Positions 27,050 to 35,555 of a DNA stretch of 64,000 nucleotides are shown here, one piece after another. Positions within the stretch are counted from its first letter, which is position 1. Each line of letters opens with the position of its first letter. This DNA comes from QPIN01 sp965224575 (lineage in GTDB: Bacteria > Pseudomonadota > Gammaproteobacteria > Methylococcales > Methylomonadaceae): positions 930,001 through 994,000 of the forward strand of contig CBDCZQ010000006.1 of the NCBI GenBank assembly GCA_965224575.1, given 5' to 3'. The notes under the pieces were generated by a model. That model did not search any database and was not told the origin of the DNA. It saw only the letters and a list, made by a program, of their open reading frames with translations. Both the position numbers and the translations under genes were made by a program.

Positions 27050-28033
27050 ATGCTCACGCCAATTTGTGCGAGTGACAAGGAAAAATCTGGATTAAAGGCT
27101 ACTCACAGATGGATCAAAGAAAACAAGGCGTTTTTAGAAGAACGCTTATTACTTGATGGTGTTCTTCTTTTTAGGGACTTTCCAATTCAAAATCAAAATG
27201 ATTTTTATTCTTTTTTAGAGCTGTTTATCGAACCAGATGAGGAACTTCTAGACTATACTGCTGGCGCTTCCCCTCGCGAAAAAGTTGGCAAAAAAATATA
27301 CACGTCAACTTCCGCACCTGCATTTGTTAAAATTTTGTTACATCCTGAAATGTGTTACGTTAAGAACTTTCCAACCAAAGTCGGTTTCTATTGCAAGCAG
27401 TCTCCAGAACAAGGTGGCGAAACCCCATTGGCGGATGCCCGACAAATACTTAAAGAAATTCCAGATCATATTGTCAAAATTTTTGAAGATAAGGGAATCA
27501 TTTACTACCGTAAAATGCTGTACCTTAGTGCGATTCGCAAATTTTTTGGCGAAGCTCTTTCATCAATAAAGGTTTCAACTTGGAACTATGCTTATAAAAC
27601 GGATAATAAGAAAGATATTGAAGCAGCTTGTAGAAAATCTGGTCTATCCTACACATGGAATAGTGATCAATCCTTAACGACTGAAGCCAAGGTTAGCGCT
27701 ATCCAAAAACATCCTAAAACGGCTGAAAAAACCTGGTTTAATACCATACACTTTTTCATTCACGAAAAATATATGTTTGGAAATTACCTGGGTCCATTTA
27801 TTCGGCTTTTTAGAAAATTAACTGGTGAAAAATTTGAGGTTTTTTTTGGAGATGGTAGCGATATTCCGTCCTCAATCAAAAAACAGGTTTTAGACATAAT
27901 TGATAAAAACACCTGGACATTTCAATGGCAGAAAGGCGATGTTTTGCTAATTGACAATTATCTTTGTATGCATGGAAGAAATCCTTTTTCCGGGCAGAGA
28001 AAGATCTACGTCGGCCTCATTGGAAAACCTTAA
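27050..28033 (+). CDS. TauD/TfdA-type Fe(II)/2-oxoglutarate dioxygenase
   Basis: 327 residues from the ATG at 27050, chosen for the GAGAGG ribosome site; the frame is open for 28 more codons upstream but without any start signal. The metal triad is visible: His98-x-Glu100 in LLHPEMCY and His308 in LCMHGRNPF, with Arg317 for 2-oxoglutarate. The block KVGFYCKQSPEQGGETPL is typical of the SyrP-like TauD branch that hydroxylates carrier-bound or small-molecule substrates. The substrate is not known. It forms a likely operon with the Mpo1-like gene 16 bases later. Confidence 0.85.
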   Translation: MLTPICASDKEKSGLKATHRWIKENKAFLEERLLLDGVLLFRDFPIQNQNDFYSFLELFIEPDEELLDYTAGASPREKVGKKIYTSTSAPAFVKILLHPEMCYVKNFPTKVGFYCKQSPEQGGETPLADARQILKEIPDHIVKIFEDKGIIYYRKMLYLSAIRKFFGEALSSIKVSTWNYAYKTDNKKDIEAACRKSGLSYTWNSDQSLTTEAKVSAIQKHPKTAEKTWFNTIHFFIHEKYMFGNYLGPFIRLFRKLTGEKFEVFFGDGSDIPSSIKKQVLDIIDKNTWTFQWQKGDVLLIDNYLCMHGRNPFSGQRKIYVGLIGKP

Positions 28034-28049
28034 ATAAAGAGAGAACTCC

Positions 28050-28499
28050 ATGAACCTAGATAAAATCATTAGCGATTATGAATCCTTCCATAAGGATCCC
28101 TTAAATATTAGAATTCATATAATTTGTGTTCCCTTAATTATATTGAGTATTGTGGGTATGCTAAATGCTATACCTATATCTTGGGGGGGAGTAGGCATCG
28201 GTCATATAGTTTGTCTTCTGTATTCTAGTTATTATATTTTTTATGCACGGTCGTATCTGCTATCGTGTTTTGCCATGTTTGCATTTCTAATTATGATAGA
28301 TTTCTTTCTCGCAAAATTTCCAATTCAATTATATTTATCCATCAATATTTTGCTTTTTGTTGTATGTTGGATTTTACAGTTTTGGGGGCATAACAAAGAA
28401 GGGAATAAACCAGCATTTATTGACAACAAAGAAACTGCTTTTCATTCAACATTTATGGCTCCCATTATGGTCATCCGACATATCAGGAACTTTTTTTAA
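28050..28499 (+). CDS. Mpo1-like (DUF962) membrane protein
   Basis: 149 residues with four to five membrane helices. The family signature is clear: Y-x3-H-x-D/N-P-x-N-x3-H near the start (His14, Asn19, His23) and FWGHNKEGNKPAF near residue 115. Yeast Mpo1 is an Fe(II) peroxide-forming dioxygenase that shortens 2-hydroxy fatty acids by alpha-oxidation, using these histidines. Placement after a hydroxylase-type oxygenase gene makes a lipid-oxidation role plausible. Start has AGAGAG upstream. Confidence 0.75.
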   Translation: MNLDKIISDYESFHKDPLNIRIHIICVPLIILSIVGMLNAIPISWGGVGIGHIVCLLYSSYYIFYARSYLLSCFAMFAFLIMIDFFLAKFPIQLYLSINILLFVVCWILQFWGHNKEGNKPAFIDNKETAFHSTFMAPIMVIRHIRNFF

Positions 28500-28615
28500 T
28501 TTGGTAATAGTTTTAGGCTGTCATAAAAAAGTCTCTGAGTTAAGCAATAAATCTCAATTGAGCTTATTTTGAACTTACTGGTTGAGTTATTTTGACTTGA
28601 CTTCAGGTTCTAAGT

Positions 28616-28782
28616 CTTAAGGAACCTCTGATCAAGTCCAATTATTTTTAGCTTGCTAAAACTGCCGATATTTTCCACGAAGATCGGTACAATAGAGTGA
28701 CTATTACGTCTCACTTCGTGAAAAATAGCGACAGTTTTTTCTGCGCTAAATTCTAATCAACTTAATCAGGAGGTTCCTTAAG
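28616..28782. repeat. Palindromic MITE-like element touching the JmjC gene
   Basis: About 167 bp. Ends CTTAAGGAACCTCTGATCAA and (reverse strand) CTTAAGGAACCTCCTGATTA are inverted repeats, and inner blocks AAAACTGCCGATATTTTCCAC and AAAACTGTCGCTATTTTTCAC continue the symmetry. The right end supplies the TAA stop codon of the minus-strand gene at 28778. No open reading frame inside. The flank 28500-28615 holds nothing else. Confidence 0.85.
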
Positions 28783-29647
28783 AAACAGTATGACTTTTAA
28801 GAGCTTGTCTTTTTTTCCAGTCAAACCAGCCTTGTGGTGATAGTTTATTCATCAGGCGATCAAGGGATGACATAATAATTAAATTATAAAAACCTTGTAG
28901 TTTTCCCTGCCATGTTTGGCTGGGACAACGAAGTGAAATAGCACATGAAGCTTCGTCATAGACAAAATGATGCCAATAACCACTCGGGATGTACAAAGTT
29001 TCCCCAGGCTCAAGTGTTACACGAAAACCTTGGGCATCTTTTAGTCTTGGGTGTAATTTAAAGTCAGGCTGGTGAACATTAACATAACTTCTGCAAGTGA
29101 ATGGGTAACGGTGGAGGTTATTTCCTTGTTCAAAGGGATACAAAGTTATGGTTTTTTTTCCAAAAATAGCGGTATGAAAAACATGAGACATATCAATATC
29201 AAAATGCATTTGTGTTACTGAACCCTTGCAGCCAAAAAACATAAAAATAAATTGTTTTGATAGTCCATCAACTATTGAAGGAAAAACGACATCATCAACT
29301 AAGGCAGGTATTTCAGATTTGATATTATATAGAAACATTCTCAAATCTTGAGAGCTTGTCGTAACTGTTTTGATATAGTCTTTAAAAGAAATAATTTTTG
29401 CGTTAGACATGTAGCCTTTACCAGCCTCAACAAAACTTCCATCATAAACCTTTACCTGTTGGCTACCATGCAGGTTTTTGAAAAAATCAGGCGTCCATTT
29501 TTTTAAGGCAGGCCATGATTTAGCAAGGTCTTGGATCACCAAGGGCTTGAGAGATGAAAAATAAGAATCAGAAAAATCTTTCTTGTCGATGGTTTTAACT
29601 TTATCAACCGGAAAAAGTTCTAAAGAAGGTGGTGGGAAATCAGACAT
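28778..29647 (-). CDS. JmjC/cupin-8 type oxygenase
   Basis: 289 residues. The iron site is HxD (His148, Asp150 in TQMHFDID) and a distal His in GYWHHFV (about 226), inside a cupin-8 fold similar to bacterial Fe(II)/2-oxoglutarate hydroxylases of the FIH/JmjC type. These hydroxylate proteins or small molecules. The gene starts 4 bases after the RhlA-like gene ends, so both are probably co-translated. Its last codons and stop come from the border of a palindromic element, so the native C-terminus may have been altered. Confidence 0.8.
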   Translation of the reverse strand: MSDFPPPSLELFPVDKVKTIDKKDFSDSYFSSLKPLVIQDLAKSWPALKKWTPDFFKNLHGSQQVKVYDGSFVEAGKGYMSNAKIISFKDYIKTVTTSSQDLRMFLYNIKSEIPALVDDVVFPSIVDGLSKQFIFMFFGCKGSVTQMHFDIDMSHVFHTAIFGKKTITLYPFEQGNNLHRYPFTCRSYVNVHQPDFKLHPRLKDAQGFRVTLEPGETLYIPSGYWHHFVYDEASCAISLRCPSQTWQGKLQGFYNLIIMSSLDRLMNKLSPQGWFDWKKRQALKSHTVS

Positions 29648-29651
29648 GATG

Positions 29652-30464
29652 TTATCCAGCTAAAAACTCGCTGTATGTATAAAGAATATCCGGTTGCTCC
29701 CAATGAAGAAAATGTCCAGCTCCAGGTATCATTTTAAAAACACAATTAGGAATTTTTGATGCGGCCTGTTCTATATCACTAACATCAATAATCGCATCAT
29801 ATTCACCACTGACTATTAGGGTGGATGCTTTAATATTACTTAGCTTTACAAAGTCTTCAATATCCGTTGCTTGTTCAACAAATTTACAATGTTCATAAAA
29901 GCTGAGAAAATCTTCTCGACTCATGCCTTTAAACTGCAAAATCATCTGTTTTTTGTGTGAGTCTGGAATGTGCTGACCAAATTTTTCTATCATCAAAGGC
30001 GCGATTTCATCCGTTTTATCACCATCGAACAAGCCCTGTCCTTCTCTAATCACTTCAATTACGGCTTTGCTGGGTTTCGCACCAAAGCTACCCAATATCA
30101 TCTTGTTAATCAAGTCAGGGTGGCGAGCTGCTACAGCTGCCGAGATAATTGTCCCCCAAGAGGCTGCTGCTAAAATAGTTGAACCATCATTGGGTGTTGT
30201 GTGCTTGACAACCTCATATAACACATCAATTTGTTCTTCAAATGTTACTCCCGGCTCACCAGATAAAATAGAAGCCCTGCCTTGTCCAGGTAAATCAAAG
30301 ACAACAATTGAATAATCAGAAACAAAGTGGCTAACAAATGAGCGCCAAGCTGCCATTGTCTGTTTAGCGCCACTGATACAGACAATGTGTGCTTCTGCTT
30401 CACCATAAATTCGGTAAGGTACGAGAAATCGCCCAATGGTAATCTCTCCTTTAACAATTTTCAT
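29652..30464 (-). CDS. RhlA-like alpha/beta hydrolase (HAA synthase-like)
   Basis: 270 residues. The nucleophile elbow is AASWG (Ser102), not the usual GxSxG, followed by Asp223 in SGEYDA and His251 in GAGHFLHWE. The sequence around FDLPGQGR, ASWGTIISA and the C-terminal GAGHFL follows Pseudomonas RhlA, which joins two 3-hydroxyacyl groups from carrier protein into HAA lipids. No RhlB-type rhamnosyltransferase is nearby, so a free hydroxy-fatty-acid dimer or another acyl transfer is more likely than rhamnolipid. Good AGGAG ribosome site. Confidence 0.65.
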   Translation of the reverse strand: MKIVKGEITIGRFLVPYRIYGEAEAHIVCISGAKQTMAAWRSFVSHFVSDYSIVVFDLPGQGRASILSGEPGVTFEEQIDVLYEVVKHTTPNDGSTILAAASWGTIISAAVAARHPDLINKMILGSFGAKPSKAVIEVIREGQGLFDGDKTDEIAPLMIEKFGQHIPDSHKKQMILQFKGMSREDFLSFYEHCKFVEQATDIEDFVKLSNIKASTLIVSGEYDAIIDVSDIEQAASKIPNCVFKMIPGAGHFLHWEQPDILYTYSEFLAG

Positions 30465-30854
30465 TAGCTAGTTTCATTTTATTATTCTTAATTGCTTATT
30501 ATAAAGAAAGATTCCAAAACACGATATATTATTTGGCTAATTTTTTCTAAAAGTATAAAGTGAGATGTAATTACAACTCCACCATATATTAATTCGGTTT
30601 TTTCTTAGTTTACTATAAACGATGGTATTTCTTTTTTCTCAAAAAATTATTAAAAAATGTAATCTGTTCTCAATTATTCTTTTTTTTAAAATAAAAAAGA
30701 CTGGAGGCCTTCTTAATTATCAATATTTTCTCTATTTTTTCAACTGCATACGGTGTATTGGGGCAGGGTATTTTGAAGAGAAAGGGTGCGGAAATTATTA
30801 ATTTAGCTGTGCTACTATGCAAATTAATCTTGATGTATCTATTTTAGCTGAATA
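30465..30854. other. AT-rich divergent promoter region
   Basis: 390 bases between the RhlA-like gene and speD, read in opposite directions. Long A/T runs; no gene, repeat or riboswitch fold that I can support. Confidence 0.4.
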
Positions 30855-31286
30855 ATGACTAATTCTATCAAATATACAAAAAAAAAATGTACCGAATTAG
30901 ATCCATCACTCGGAGGTTTTATAGAAAAAAATGGTATCGAATATGCCGGCATCCATCTATTAATAGATTGCTGGGGGGCTTCTCGACTGGATAATATAGA
31001 GTATATGGAAGATGTCTTGAACCGTTGTGTTTCTGCAAGTTTTGCGACTTTACTCCATCTTCATTGTCATCAATTTTCTAAGTCTGGTGGACTATCTGGA
31101 GTAGCTGTTTTAGCTGAGTCCCATATTAGTGTGCATACTTGGCCAGAAAGGGATTTTGCAGCTTTTGATGTCTTTATGTGTGGCGCGGCGAAACCTATGA
31201 ATGTTGTTGATGTATTAAAACAAGCTTTTCAGCCCACCGAACTTAAGGTTAAAAAAGTCTTACGGGGTTACTCTGGGAATGAGTAA
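30855..31286 (+). CDS. speD: S-adenosylmethionine decarboxylase proenzyme
   Basis: 143 residues, the short prokaryotic class 1B form. The self-cleavage site is Glu88-Ser89 in LAESHISVHTWPE, producing the pyruvoyl group on Ser89; the block FAAFDVFMCG is also typical. The enzyme makes decarboxylated S-adenosylmethionine, the aminopropyl donor for spermidine. Its N-terminus is about 20 residues longer than many family members. speE follows 12 bases later. Confidence 0.93.
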   Translation: MTNSIKYTKKKCTELDPSLGGFIEKNGIEYAGIHLLIDCWGASRLDNIEYMEDVLNRCVSASFATLLHLHCHQFSKSGGLSGVAVLAESHISVHTWPERDFAAFDVFMCGAAKPMNVVDVLKQAFQPTELKVKKVLRGYSGNE

Positions 31287-31298
31287 ATTAGTAGCTTT

Positions 31299-33008
31299 AT
31301 GAAAAAATTATCCCCCTCTGCTCTTCGATACCATGATTTTCTATTATTTACTATTATGGCAGTTCTGGCAGGATGTGGACTGATTTATGAATACCTCTTA
31401 TCTCATTATGCCGGACGTATTTTAGGTGCTGTGGAACAAGTCATCTTCGCGATGATAGGCGTTATGATTGTATCTATGGGCTTAGGTGCTTTTGCTGCGC
31501 GTATTTTCAAATCTTATTTTAATGCTTTTGTCTGGTTGGAACTCAGTATCGCTTTTATTGGAGGCACGGCTGTTTTATTTCTTGCAGCGACAACAGCATT
31601 AGCCAATCAGTTTCCGCAACTATTAATTGAAACGTTTGCTATGCCACCTGATTTGATCCCTCGTGGAGGGCTGGTGATTTGGGCAAAAAAAATTGCATCG
31701 ATGATGCCCTATGTAACAGGTTTTATACTGGGTTTTTTGATTGGTATGGAAATTCCATTAATTGCCAGTATTCGTGAAACCCTGTACGGAGAGCATGTTG
31801 AACATAATATTGGCTCCGTCTATGGTGCGGATTATATCGGAGCAGGCATAGGAGCAGCAATTTGGGTCATCTATATGTTGAGCCTACCCCCTACACAGGC
31901 AGCAGTGATCACCGCTAGTGTTAATTTAGTTGTTGGACTGATATTTTACTGGGTATACCGAGCAAATATTAATGCAGGCGTTATGGTTGTTTTAACACAT
32001 TTTCTAGTGGCAGGAGTGCTGAGTGTTATCGCCGTCAAAGGTATGGATTGGGATAATGCAATGGAAGACCTACTGTATAAAGATAAAGTGATTTTTAGTT
32101 TAAACACTCAGTATCAGCATATCACAGTGACTGAGCGTATTATGGACCCTGCTAAACCTAAAATAGTGTCACTTTTTATTAATGGGCGCTCTCAGTTTGC
32201 TAGTAATGATGAAATTATTTATCATTCAATGCTGGTTTCGCCCGTGATGCACGCATCAGCATCGCACAAAAATATTTTGATTATTGGTGGAGGGGATGGC
32301 TTGGCCTTACGCGATGTATTACGCTGGAAGCCAGAATCTGTTGACCTAATAGATATTGACCCTGCTATTATTGAATTTTTCACTACTCCAAAAATTGTAA
32401 ATGATAAAACTATCAACCAAGCATTATTAGATTTAAATCAACATGCGTTTAGTAACCCGAGAGTGTATACTCATTTTGGAGATGCCTTCATCAAAGTTGA
32501 TGAATTAATTCAGTTGGGACGATTGTATGACAGCATTATTGTTGATCTACCCGACCCCAGTCATCCTGATTTAAACAAATTATATTCGGCTCGCTTTTAT
32601 GCCAAACTAAAAACACTACTAACAGGTGGTGGAGCAATGGTTGTACAGTCTACGTCGCCTTATCATGCTAAAAATACTTTTTTAAGTATTGGTAAAACGG
32701 TAAAGTATGCGGGTTTTAAAAATGTAGAACAATATCATCATAATGTTCCAAGTTTTGGTGAGTGGGGCTGGACGATTGCGACTAAAAATGGCCAATCAGC
32801 AAAAGTTAGAATTATCAATAAGCACGGGTTAGATGTGAAGGATGGGTGGGCAACCCAAGGGGTTTTATTAGCTTCGTTTGAATTTAGTGATCATTTTTTT
32901 GACAATATTGATGATATTAAAATCAATAGAATCAATAATCAGGCCGCTTATCAATATCATTTACAAGATTGGGAAAAACAGCAAGGGATCTATAGTCCTG
33001 CAAAATAA
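31299..33008 (+). CDS. speE: Membrane-type spermidine synthase
   Basis: 569 residues: seven to eight membrane helices in the first 250 residues joined to a spermidine synthase domain with the cofactor motif IIGGGDGLALRDVL, acidic residue pair in DLIDIDP and catalytic region IIVDLPDPSHPDLN. It transfers the aminopropyl group from decarboxylated S-adenosylmethionine to putrescine. The N-terminal membrane part is known in some bacteria; its purpose is not established. Forms a unit with speD. Confidence 0.88.
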   Translation: MKKLSPSALRYHDFLLFTIMAVLAGCGLIYEYLLSHYAGRILGAVEQVIFAMIGVMIVSMGLGAFAARIFKSYFNAFVWLELSIAFIGGTAVLFLAATTALANQFPQLLIETFAMPPDLIPRGGLVIWAKKIASMMPYVTGFILGFLIGMEIPLIASIRETLYGEHVEHNIGSVYGADYIGAGIGAAIWVIYMLSLPPTQAAVITASVNLVVGLIFYWVYRANINAGVMVVLTHFLVAGVLSVIAVKGMDWDNAMEDLLYKDKVIFSLNTQYQHITVTERIMDPAKPKIVSLFINGRSQFASNDEIIYHSMLVSPVMHASASHKNILIIGGGDGLALRDVLRWKPESVDLIDIDPAIIEFFTTPKIVNDKTINQALLDLNQHAFSNPRVYTHFGDAFIKVDELIQLGRLYDSIIVDLPDPSHPDLNKLYSARFYAKLKTLLTGGGAMVVQSTSPYHAKNTFLSIGKTVKYAGFKNVEQYHHNVPSFGEWGWTIATKNGQSAKVRIINKHGLDVKDGWATQGVLLASFEFSDHFFDNIDDIKINRINNQAAYQYHLQDWEKQQGIYSPAK

Positions 33009-33240
33009 AAAAGTGTTAATTAATCCACCCCATCCATAAGAACCAGTTTTTCGATTTAGGCATTTTATTGATCTAAACCAGCGTCCTTATCCCAGAACCA
33101 ATGATTCTTAGAGCTTCAGCGGTTGATTTATTTCCGGTTCCTTAGTTCATCGTAGATTTATGTTAAGTGCTTCGAGTTGTAAGACTCTGATAAGGGCATT
33201 ATGATTTAAAAGAATTTCCCGTTTAGAGCCATTGAAAAAA

Positions 33241-33669
33241 TCAATTTAATCGGGATAATATCTTGTTGCAAATACTAGTGATTTGTTTTTGTTCAGATTG
33301 GGTTAGCTTAACTTTACATTCCATATTTTTAAAAATATGTGTCGTTTTATCTTTCAAAGATAACCCTGCTTTTGTCAGCGTGATCTCTTTTGCTCTTTCG
33401 TCTAAAGCTGATTTAATACGTTTAATAAATCCTTTTTTTTCAAGTCGTTTCAAAATAGGCGTTAATGTGGCCGCATCAAGAAGCACCTGTTCACTAAGCT
33501 CTTTAATGAAAACACCATTTTTATTCCACAAGCTCATCATTACCAAAAACTGTGGATATGTTAAATCAAATTCATCTAATTGAGGTCTATATTCGCGAAT
33601 CATTGCATTGGACGTCGAATACAATGAAAAACAAACCATTTCAGAAAAATCATGTAATTGTGTTGTCAA
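33241..33669 (-). CDS. MarR-family regulator, OhrR-like
   Basis: 142 residues, winged helix-turn-helix. The start region VCFSLYSTSNAMIREYRP carries Cys13 at the place of the peroxide-sensing cysteine of OhrR, and LTYPQFLVMMSLW is the OhrR consensus. Two more cysteines, Cys117 and Cys135, sit near the end. OhrR represses organic-peroxide genes and releases DNA when its cysteine is oxidised. No ohr gene is adjacent; the likely target is the divergent cupin-sigma-arsI operon, before which lies an OhrR-type palindrome. Confidence 0.82.
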   Translation of the reverse strand: MTTQLHDFSEMVCFSLYSTSNAMIREYRPQLDEFDLTYPQFLVMMSLWNKNGVFIKELSEQVLLDAATLTPILKRLEKKGFIKRIKSALDERAKEITLTKAGLSLKDKTTHIFKNMECKVKLTQSEQKQITSICNKILSRLN

Positions 33670-33701
33670 AGGTTGCTCCTATTTAGTTTTTCTCTATTTA
33701 T

Positions 33702-33898
33702 TAAGTACCCAAGTAAAATTATTTTGACTGTTTTACTCAGGATTTTTTATTCTATTCAAGGCGTAAAAATAGGCGCATAGCGAACTAAGCAACTTTTTTA
33801 CAACGAAGAAGAGGATAAAAAAGATTAGAAAAGCTTTAGCGGTTCTTATGCTTTTAGTACAAGTAAAACCGTTAAAATAATTTTACTTGGACACTTAT
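33702..33898. repeat. MITE-like element between the regulator and the cupin operon
   Basis: About 197 bp with imperfect 37-bp inverted ends (AAGTACCCAAGTAAAATTA on the left, complement AAGTGTCCAAGTAAAATTA on the right). The centre has the order CAAGGCG, GCGCATAGC, ACAACG, as in the elements at 35936 and 43562 read on the matching strand. It splits the divergent promoter region and so could shift control of the regulator gene. Confidence 0.8.
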
Positions 33899-33939
33899 TA
33901 TGCGCGCAAACTAATTGACAGCCAAGGTTGTTTTCTTAC

Positions 33940-33963
33940 AATTACTTTGCGCACAAAGTAATT
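33940..33963. promoter_or_regulatory. Palindromic operator, OhrR-type
   Basis: AATTACTTTG CGCA CAAAGTAATT: 10-bp perfect arms around CGCA, 16 bases before the cupin start. The core TTTGCGCACAAA resembles OhrR sites, which often have a GCGC-like centre flanked by AAT/ATT. A weaker relative, TTATGCGCGCAAAC, occurs at 33898-33911. Best candidate for binding by the OhrR-like regulator at 33241. Confidence 0.75.
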
Positions 33964-33979
33964 TGAATGGGAATTTGTA

Positions 33980-34312
33980 ATGAATAGTAAAGTAAATTTT
34001 GACGGCGTAACCTCATCAAACTGGAAAGACTTACCATGTAATGAAGTCGTGACAGATATATTTGAACGTACTCTCTGGAAGGGAGATAATGGAAAAAGAG
34101 CTATTATTCTTGAATTTAAAGCTGACGCTAAGTTTCCTGGAATTGAAATTCATGAGAAAGGGACTGAGCAAATATATGTTATTTCAGGTATATTTAATGA
34201 TGGAAGAGAAAATCATTCAGAAGGGGCTTTTATCAATAACCCTATAGGCTCTGCTCATATTCCACAATCTGCTGAGGGATGTGTAGTGCTAGTAATTTAT
34301 CCTGAAGGATAG
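33980..34312 (+). CDS. Small cupin protein, ChrR-like
   Basis: 110 residues, a single cupin domain. Metal-binding candidates are Glu/His in GIEIHEKGTEQIYV and His in IGSAHIPQS. Such ChrR-like cupins occur as sensors or small metal-binding proteins with ECF sigma factors. It is first in the operon and is followed by the sigma gene 43 bases later, so an anti-sigma or accessory function is possible; no zinc-binding anti-sigma domain is present. Confidence 0.65.
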   Translation: MNSKVNFDGVTSSNWKDLPCNEVVTDIFERTLWKGDNGKRAIILEFKADAKFPGIEIHEKGTEQIYVISGIFNDGRENHSEGAFINNPIGSAHIPQSAEGCVVLVIYPEG

Positions 34313-34355
34313 GCTTTTACTTATCAAAACATAACAATGTGCAGGAAGACATGCG

Positions 34356-34919
34356 ATGAGCCAAAAAATAACGAAAGTAGAAGAAGCATGGTTAGAGTCT
34401 CAACAGCAGCTATTCTTATTTATTCGCTCTAAGGTCAGAACGCCAGAAGATGCAGAAGACATTTTAAATGATGTCTTTGAAAAACTGACCAAAACCACTA
34501 ATGAGAATGCAACCCCTGATAACATTTCATCGTGGCTTTATCGTGTAACAAAAAATAGAATTGTAGACTATTATCGAGCAAAAAATCAATTTGAAGAATT
34601 GCCCGAAGAGATTTCTGAAAAAAGTGAAGAAATCAATATAATTAAGCAACTTTCAAAATGTATGTTACCGATGATTCAAGCTTTGCCTGAAACTTATCGA
34701 CAACCATTAATGCTGTCGGAAATAGAGGGCAAAAAATACAAAGAGGTTGCCGCTGATCTAGACTTGAGCGTATCAGCAGTCAAATCCCGTATTTTACGGG
34801 GCAGAGAGAAACTACAAAAAAGCATGGTAAGTTGTTGTACGATCTATCGAAACAAAGTAGGAGAAGTAGTCGATTATGAACAAAAAACGAATGGTTTCTG
34901 TACCGATTGTGAAGATTAG
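34356..34919 (+). CDS. ECF sigma factor, SigZ-like, with cysteine-rich tail
   Basis: 187 residues. Region 2 includes DAEDILNDVFEKL and the -10 recognition helix VTKNRIVDYYRAK; region 4 has LPETYRQPLMLSEIEGKKY and the helix-turn-helix LSVSAVKSRILRGREKL. After region 4 come residues with CC and FCTDCED, forming a possible zinc or metalloid thiol site. SigZ-type sigma factors are known; control of their activity is poorly described. No transmembrane anti-sigma gene is adjacent, so the Cys tail or the cupin upstream may do the sensing. Confidence 0.85.
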   Translation: MSQKITKVEEAWLESQQQLFLFIRSKVRTPEDAEDILNDVFEKLTKTTNENATPDNISSWLYRVTKNRIVDYYRAKNQFEELPEEISEKSEEINIIKQLSKCMLPMIQALPETYRQPLMLSEIEGKKYKEVAADLDLSVSAVKSRILRGREKLQKSMVSCCTIYRNKVGEVVDYEQKTNGFCTDCED

Positions 34920-35016
34920 ATAAATATTTGCATCCTTTTTACGTTCACTCCGTCTTTAACTTGTGAGTTCATCGCTATTTCGGCGGTGAGCATTTCGCGT
35001 TAATAGGAGAAATAAA

Positions 35017-35520
35017 ATGAAACGACTACATATACACATTGCCGTAAATGAATTATCGGAGAGTATAAATTTTTACTCTACAATATTTAATGCCACACCT
35101 TCCCTTGAACGTGAAGATTATGCGAAATGGGATTTAACAGAGCCTGCTGTAAATTTTGCTATTTCAAAACGTGGGCATACAAGTGGAATAAATCATTTGG
35201 GAATACAAGTAGATTCAGAAGACGAGTTAGGGGAAATAGCTCAGCGTCTTGATGACGCAGAAATCACATCATCAAAACAAGAAGGCTCATCCTGCTGCTA
35301 TGCGCATTCAAATAAACATTGGGCGTTAGATCCACAAGGAATTGCTTGGGAGTCATTCCATACATTAGGAGATATTCCAATTTTTGGTGAGGATACTAAA
35401 ACTGATTCAGAAGATGAATCATCGGCATGTTGTATCCCTTTAAATGTAAATGAAACAGAAAATCAAGAGGAAGCTACATGTTGCATCCCTAATGAAGGCG
35501 GTGTTTCTGAGTGTTGTTAG
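35017..35520 (+). CDS. arsI: ArsI-type C-As lyase (VOC fold)
   Basis: 167 residues. The VOC metal ligands fit His5, His60 and Glu112 (in IAWESF), and the vicinal thiols Cys93-Cys94 in SSCCYAHSNKHWALDP are those that bind trivalent organoarsenicals in ArsI. ArsI splits the carbon-arsenic bond of methylarsenite and aromatic arsenicals to release arsenite. CadI, a related cadmium-induced protein, is an alternative. The C-terminal tail carries three further CC pairs (ACCIP, ATCCIP, ECC). No arsenite exporter or ArsR was seen nearby. Confidence 0.85.
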   Translation: MKRLHIHIAVNELSESINFYSTIFNATPSLEREDYAKWDLTEPAVNFAISKRGHTSGINHLGIQVDSEDELGEIAQRLDDAEITSSKQEGSSCCYAHSNKHWALDPQGIAWESFHTLGDIPIFGEDTKTDSEDESSACCIPLNVNETENQEEATCCIPNEGGVSECC

Positions 35521-35555
35521 ACAGTACATCCAGAATTAATTTTTAAGAATTATAT

